Below, one piece after another: positions 5,405 to 6,916 of a DNA stretch of 6,916 nucleotides. The stretch is from assembly GCA_017403345.1 (NCBI GenBank), contig JAFQOH010000180.1, positions 1-6,916 of the forward strand, given 5' to 3'. The stretch's first letter is position 1, and each line of letters opens with the position of its first letter. The notes under the pieces were generated by a model. The model had not been told where the DNA came from and made no database searches. It saw only the letters and a list, made by a program, of their open reading frames with translations. Position numbers and translations under genes: made by a program. The DNA is from RGIG3701 sp017403345. GTDB taxonomy: Bacteria; Planctomycetota; Planctomycetia; Pirellulales; Thermoguttaceae.

Positions 5405-6568
5405 ATGAAAACGAGAAACTGGATCAAAAGTTGTGCGGTTTTTCTGCTGTCGGCGGTGTCTGTGTCTGTTTCGGCGGCAACGGTGGAATGTACGCTCGAT
5501 TTCGAGAATTACGTCACCGGGACGAATACGTATTTTCAGGGAACGGTTCCTGCGGGAACTTCCGGCGGAAATTATGCCGGAGCACACTCGATCCAGACTG
5601 CCGCGGGCACGGTGACGCTGAGTACCGACTGGGCGAACTGGGGAACGCTTTATCCCGGATACGGTTACGCCGATGCGTGGAGCTGGGGCGGGGGATTCAC
5701 TGTTTCCGGCGTGAATGCGGAAAACACTTCCGCGCCCCGTACGACGACGGCAAACGGTATCGTTCAGGCAAACGGTGCGTATGTGCACTCGAGCAATGAT
5801 TTTGCCGCGGTTGCCGGGACGACGAATTATCCCGACGCGAACTATGGCCTCACCGTCAGCGGTGCGAACGGAAGCAGCGGGTACGCGGTCCTGTTCGGGT
5901 CGTCGGATACGGCGATTTCCGGCGGGACGCTCTCTTTTTCGCAGCCCGTCTCGCTGAAATCGATCGACTACACGAATACGGTCGGCGTGCTGGCGGTGGA
6001 GACGTTCGGCGACACGTTTTCGCAGAAGGCCTCGGACGGCAACTGGGCCGCGCTCATCATGCAGGGATGGAATGCCGCAGGAGAACAGGTCGGACAGAAG
6101 GTCCTGATGCTGCACGACTATTTGGTCGGCGATTCCATCGTTGATTCCTGGATGACGGCAGATCTGGAAAATTTCGAAACGAAACTGTACGATCCGCGCT
6201 ACTATGGCGTGGATGCGTCCGACGCGGACTACCAGCAGATGGTAGAGAATGTGGCGAACGGGATCTTTCTGGCAAACGGAGTGCCCTATCTTGCCGACGC
6301 GGGAACGTTCGAGGACATTTCGTCGCTGACCTTCACCTTCAACGGTTCGGATGCCGGAATGTGGGGACTGAATTTCCCGACGTATGCCGCTTTGGATGAC
6401 TTGGTCTTCAGCTATCTTGGGGAAGCGATCGATCCGGATGACCCGAATGTGCCGCCGATCGTTCCGCCGGTAGGACCCGGAGTCGAGACGAATGTACCGG
6501 AGCCGGCAGGATGGCTTCTTCTGGTGCTCGCTGCCGGACTGGGGTTTGGTATCCGCCGGAAAAAGTAA
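5405..6568 (+). CDS. Secreted DUF4465-like protein with PEP-CTERM sorting signal
   Basis: The 387-residue precursor starts with a Sec signal peptide (MKTRNWIKSCAVFLLSAVSV, likely cut after VSA at 24). Residues about 31-335 resemble DUF4465: LDFENYVTGTNTYFQG at the start, then WSWGGGFTVSG, YGLTVSGANGSSGYAVLFG, SIDYTNTVGVLAVETFGD, a DGNWAALIMQGWNAAGEQVG strand pair, LHDYLVGDSIVDSWM, and finally FNGSDAGMWGLNFPTYAALD. A segment at about 255-303 looks inserted relative to the family as I remember it. A proline-rich linker (about 341-362) leads to VPEP (364-367), a hydrophobic helix and RRKK, a standard PEP-CTERM tripartite signal processed by an exosortase. The protein should end up at the cell surface or outer envelope. 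Being second in a cobalamin-riboswitch unit suggests corrinoid binding, which is inference; the DUF4465 call rests on recalled motifs. An intrinsic terminator follows 28 nt after the stop. Confidence 0.92.
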   Translation: MKTRNWIKSCAVFLLSAVSVSVSAATVECTLDFENYVTGTNTYFQGTVPAGTSGGNYAGAHSIQTAAGTVTLSTDWANWGTLYPGYGYADAWSWGGGFTVSGVNAENTSAPRTTTANGIVQANGAYVHSSNDFAAVAGTTNYPDANYGLTVSGANGSSGYAVLFGSSDTAISGGTLSFSQPVSLKSIDYTNTVGVLAVETFGDTFSQKASDGNWAALIMQGWNAAGEQVGQKVLMLHDYLVGDSIVDSWMTADLENFETKLYDPRYYGVDASDADYQQMVENVANGIFLANGVPYLADAGTFEDISSLTFTFNGSDAGMWGLNFPTYAALDDLVFSYLGEAIDPDDPNVPPIVPPVGPGVETNVPEPAGWLLLVLAAGLGFGIRRKK

Positions 6569-6596
6569 GTCGAGGGAATGGTTTGAAATAAAAAAA

Positions 6597-6623
6597 GCCG
6601 ATCTTCTGGGATCGGTTTTTTTT
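6597..6623 (+). terminator. Intrinsic terminator of the riboswitch-controlled unit
   Basis: CCGATC (6598-6603) pairs with GATCGG (6610-6615) around the loop TTCTGG, followed by eight T residues (6616-6623). An A tract just before the stem can pair with the T tract, so the element could also terminate transcription arriving from the other strand. It ends the DUF1559/PEP-CTERM transcript. Confidence 0.93.
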
Positions 6624-6662
6624 GTGGGGATTCGGAAGTAAGGGACGGTGGTTTTTTCGGCG

Positions 6663-6688
6663 AAAGGTCCCACGCGCGACGGCACTCT
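6663..6688 (+). repeat. 26-bp direct repeat, copy 1
   Basis: The copy reads AAAGGTCCCACGCGCG and continues ACGGCACTCT. It matches 6824-6849 at 23 of 26 positions. Its 3' half forms the left arm of the hairpin at 6678-6700. It may belong to a dispersed intergenic repeat family, which this window cannot show. Confidence 0.8.
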
Positions 6689-6700
6689 TCGAGAGCCGTC
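6678..6700 (+). other. Bulged hairpin overlapping direct repeat copy 1
   Basis: GACGGC (6678-6683) pairs with GCCGTC (6695-6700), and an inner TCT/AGA extends the stem across a two-base bulge. No T tract follows. The structure is seen directly; a role as an RNA or protein-binding site is unknown. Confidence 0.5.
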
Positions 6701-6733
6701 TGGCTGCCCGTCATGTCGCCGCGGCCGTGAGGA

Positions 6734-6757
6734 AGGAACATCTTGAAAGTTGTTCCT
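6734..6757 (+). other. 7-bp inverted repeat
   Basis: AGGAACA (6734-6740) and TGTTCCT (6751-6757) are perfect inverted repeats around a 10-nt loop. The bases after it are CCCTC, so it is not an intrinsic terminator. The loop motif TCTTGAA (6741-6747) is also complementary to TTCAAGA (6773-6779), giving an alternative fold. Confidence 0.5.
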
Positions 6758-6823
6758 CCCTCAGACTCCCTCTTCAAGAACTTTTTAAACTGTTTTTGTG
6801 CTTTTCGTGGTTAAAATTTGGCT

Positions 6824-6849
6824 AAAGGGCCCACGCGCGGCGACACTCT
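6824..6849 (+). repeat. 26-bp direct repeat, copy 2
   Basis: The copy reads AAAGGGCCCACGCGCG and continues GCGACACTCT. It begins 161 bp after the start of copy 1 and differs from it at three positions. The 28-bp tandem array begins 5 nt after its end, so the two repeat types may form one composite element. Confidence 0.8.
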
Positions 6850-6854
6850 GCTTG

Positions 6855-6916
6855 AAAAGCGACGCGAGACGCGCCGCCTCCCAAAAGCGATGCGAGACGC
6901 ACCGCCTCCCAAAAGC
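6855..6916 (+). repeat. 28-bp tandem repeat array (continues beyond window)
   Basis: Two full units (6855-6882 and 6883-6910) and six bases of a third run head to tail with no spacer. Each begins AAAAGCGA and ends CCGCCTCCC. The units differ only at 6863/6891 (C versus T) and 6873/6901 (G versus A). Those two positions pair with each other in a CGCG-AGA-CGCG or TGCG-AGA-CGCA hairpin. A 28-bp period is not a multiple of three, which argues against coding. The absence of spacers argues against CRISPR. Confidence 0.9.

Larger units (their letters stand above)
6624..6916. other. Non-coding, repeat-rich intergenic region
   Basis: I see no credible gene here. The short open frames lack ribosome binding sites and cross repeats and hairpins. 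The region holds two copies of a 26-bp direct repeat, a bulged hairpin at 6678-6700 (GACGGC/GCCGTC with an inner CTCT/AGAG), a hairpin at 6734-6757 (AGGAACA/TGTTCCT), an AT-rich stretch around 6780-6825 and a 28-bp tandem array at the end. Neither hairpin is followed by a T run, so they are not intrinsic terminators. No integrase, transposase or CRISPR-associated gene is visible nearby. Confidence 0.7.

Noticed and set aside
4166..6685. 839-codon open frame on the - strand
   Set aside because: It runs antisense through the tRNA, the riboswitch, both operon genes and the terminator. Its translation is Arg/His/Pro-rich without any recognisable domain, as expected for a shadow of codon bias.
6622..6825. 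67-codon + strand open frame after the terminator
   Set aside because: It starts without a ribosome binding site within the terminator tail and crosses a direct repeat and two hairpins. It has no recognisable features.
6663..6849. Insertion sequence or integrative element bounded by direct repeats
   Set aside because: The repeats are imperfect and direct rather than terminal inverted, and the 135 bp between them encode nothing. A small non-autonomous element cannot be excluded, but it is not supported.
6855..6916. CRISPR array
   Set aside because: Units are directly adjacent with no spacers, only two full copies are visible, and no cas gene is nearby.

Overview
The window looks like chromosomal DNA of a planctomycete (Planctomycetota), possibly a gut or Pirellulales-type lineage. 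Three things point there: a DUF1559 protein with the FTLVELL/LLLPAVQAAR pseudopilin start that planctomycetes carry in large families, a PEP-CTERM surface protein, and a divergent J-like domain (YxKWL...YEILGL...LLDPxRKxEYD) that I know mainly from planctomycete proteins. Every gene I accept is on the + strand. Assignment below phylum level is a guess.

Layout. Positions 1-2202 hold most of a membrane-anchored LysM protein whose start lies upstream of the window. It has a cytoplasmic stub, one transmembrane helix, a very acidic linker with four 114-bp tandem repeats, and two C-terminal LysM domains. Positions 2260-4032 encode a second bitopic protein of the same general design: a J-like domain without HPD, one transmembrane helix, an acidic linker and a helical C-terminal domain. 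The two may form an operon. Positions 4068-4243 are a compact tRNA-Leu(CAA) unit with promoter and intrinsic terminator.

A complete cobalamin riboswitch aptamer (about 4248-4495) starts 4 nt after that terminator. It leads a two-gene unit: a DUF1559 pseudopilin-like protein (4526-5386) and, 18 nt later, a secreted PEP-CTERM protein whose body resembles DUF4465 (5405-6568). A strong intrinsic terminator (6597-6623) closes the unit. The remaining 6624-6916 is non-coding and rich in hairpins and repeats, ending in a 28-bp tandem array that runs off the window.

How it may work together. The riboswitch ties the pseudopilin-like and PEP-CTERM genes to intracellular cobalamin. From memory, DUF4465 proteins occur in corrinoid-uptake loci of gut Bacteroidetes. 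The most economical reading is a B12-repressed cell-surface corrinoid capture module, in which a DUF4465 domain is held at the envelope by a PEP-CTERM/exosortase anchor instead of a lipoprotein anchor. The riboswitch and the gene order are seen directly; the corrinoid-binding role is inference. The LysM and J-like proteins look like cell-envelope proteins with no visible link to cobalamin.
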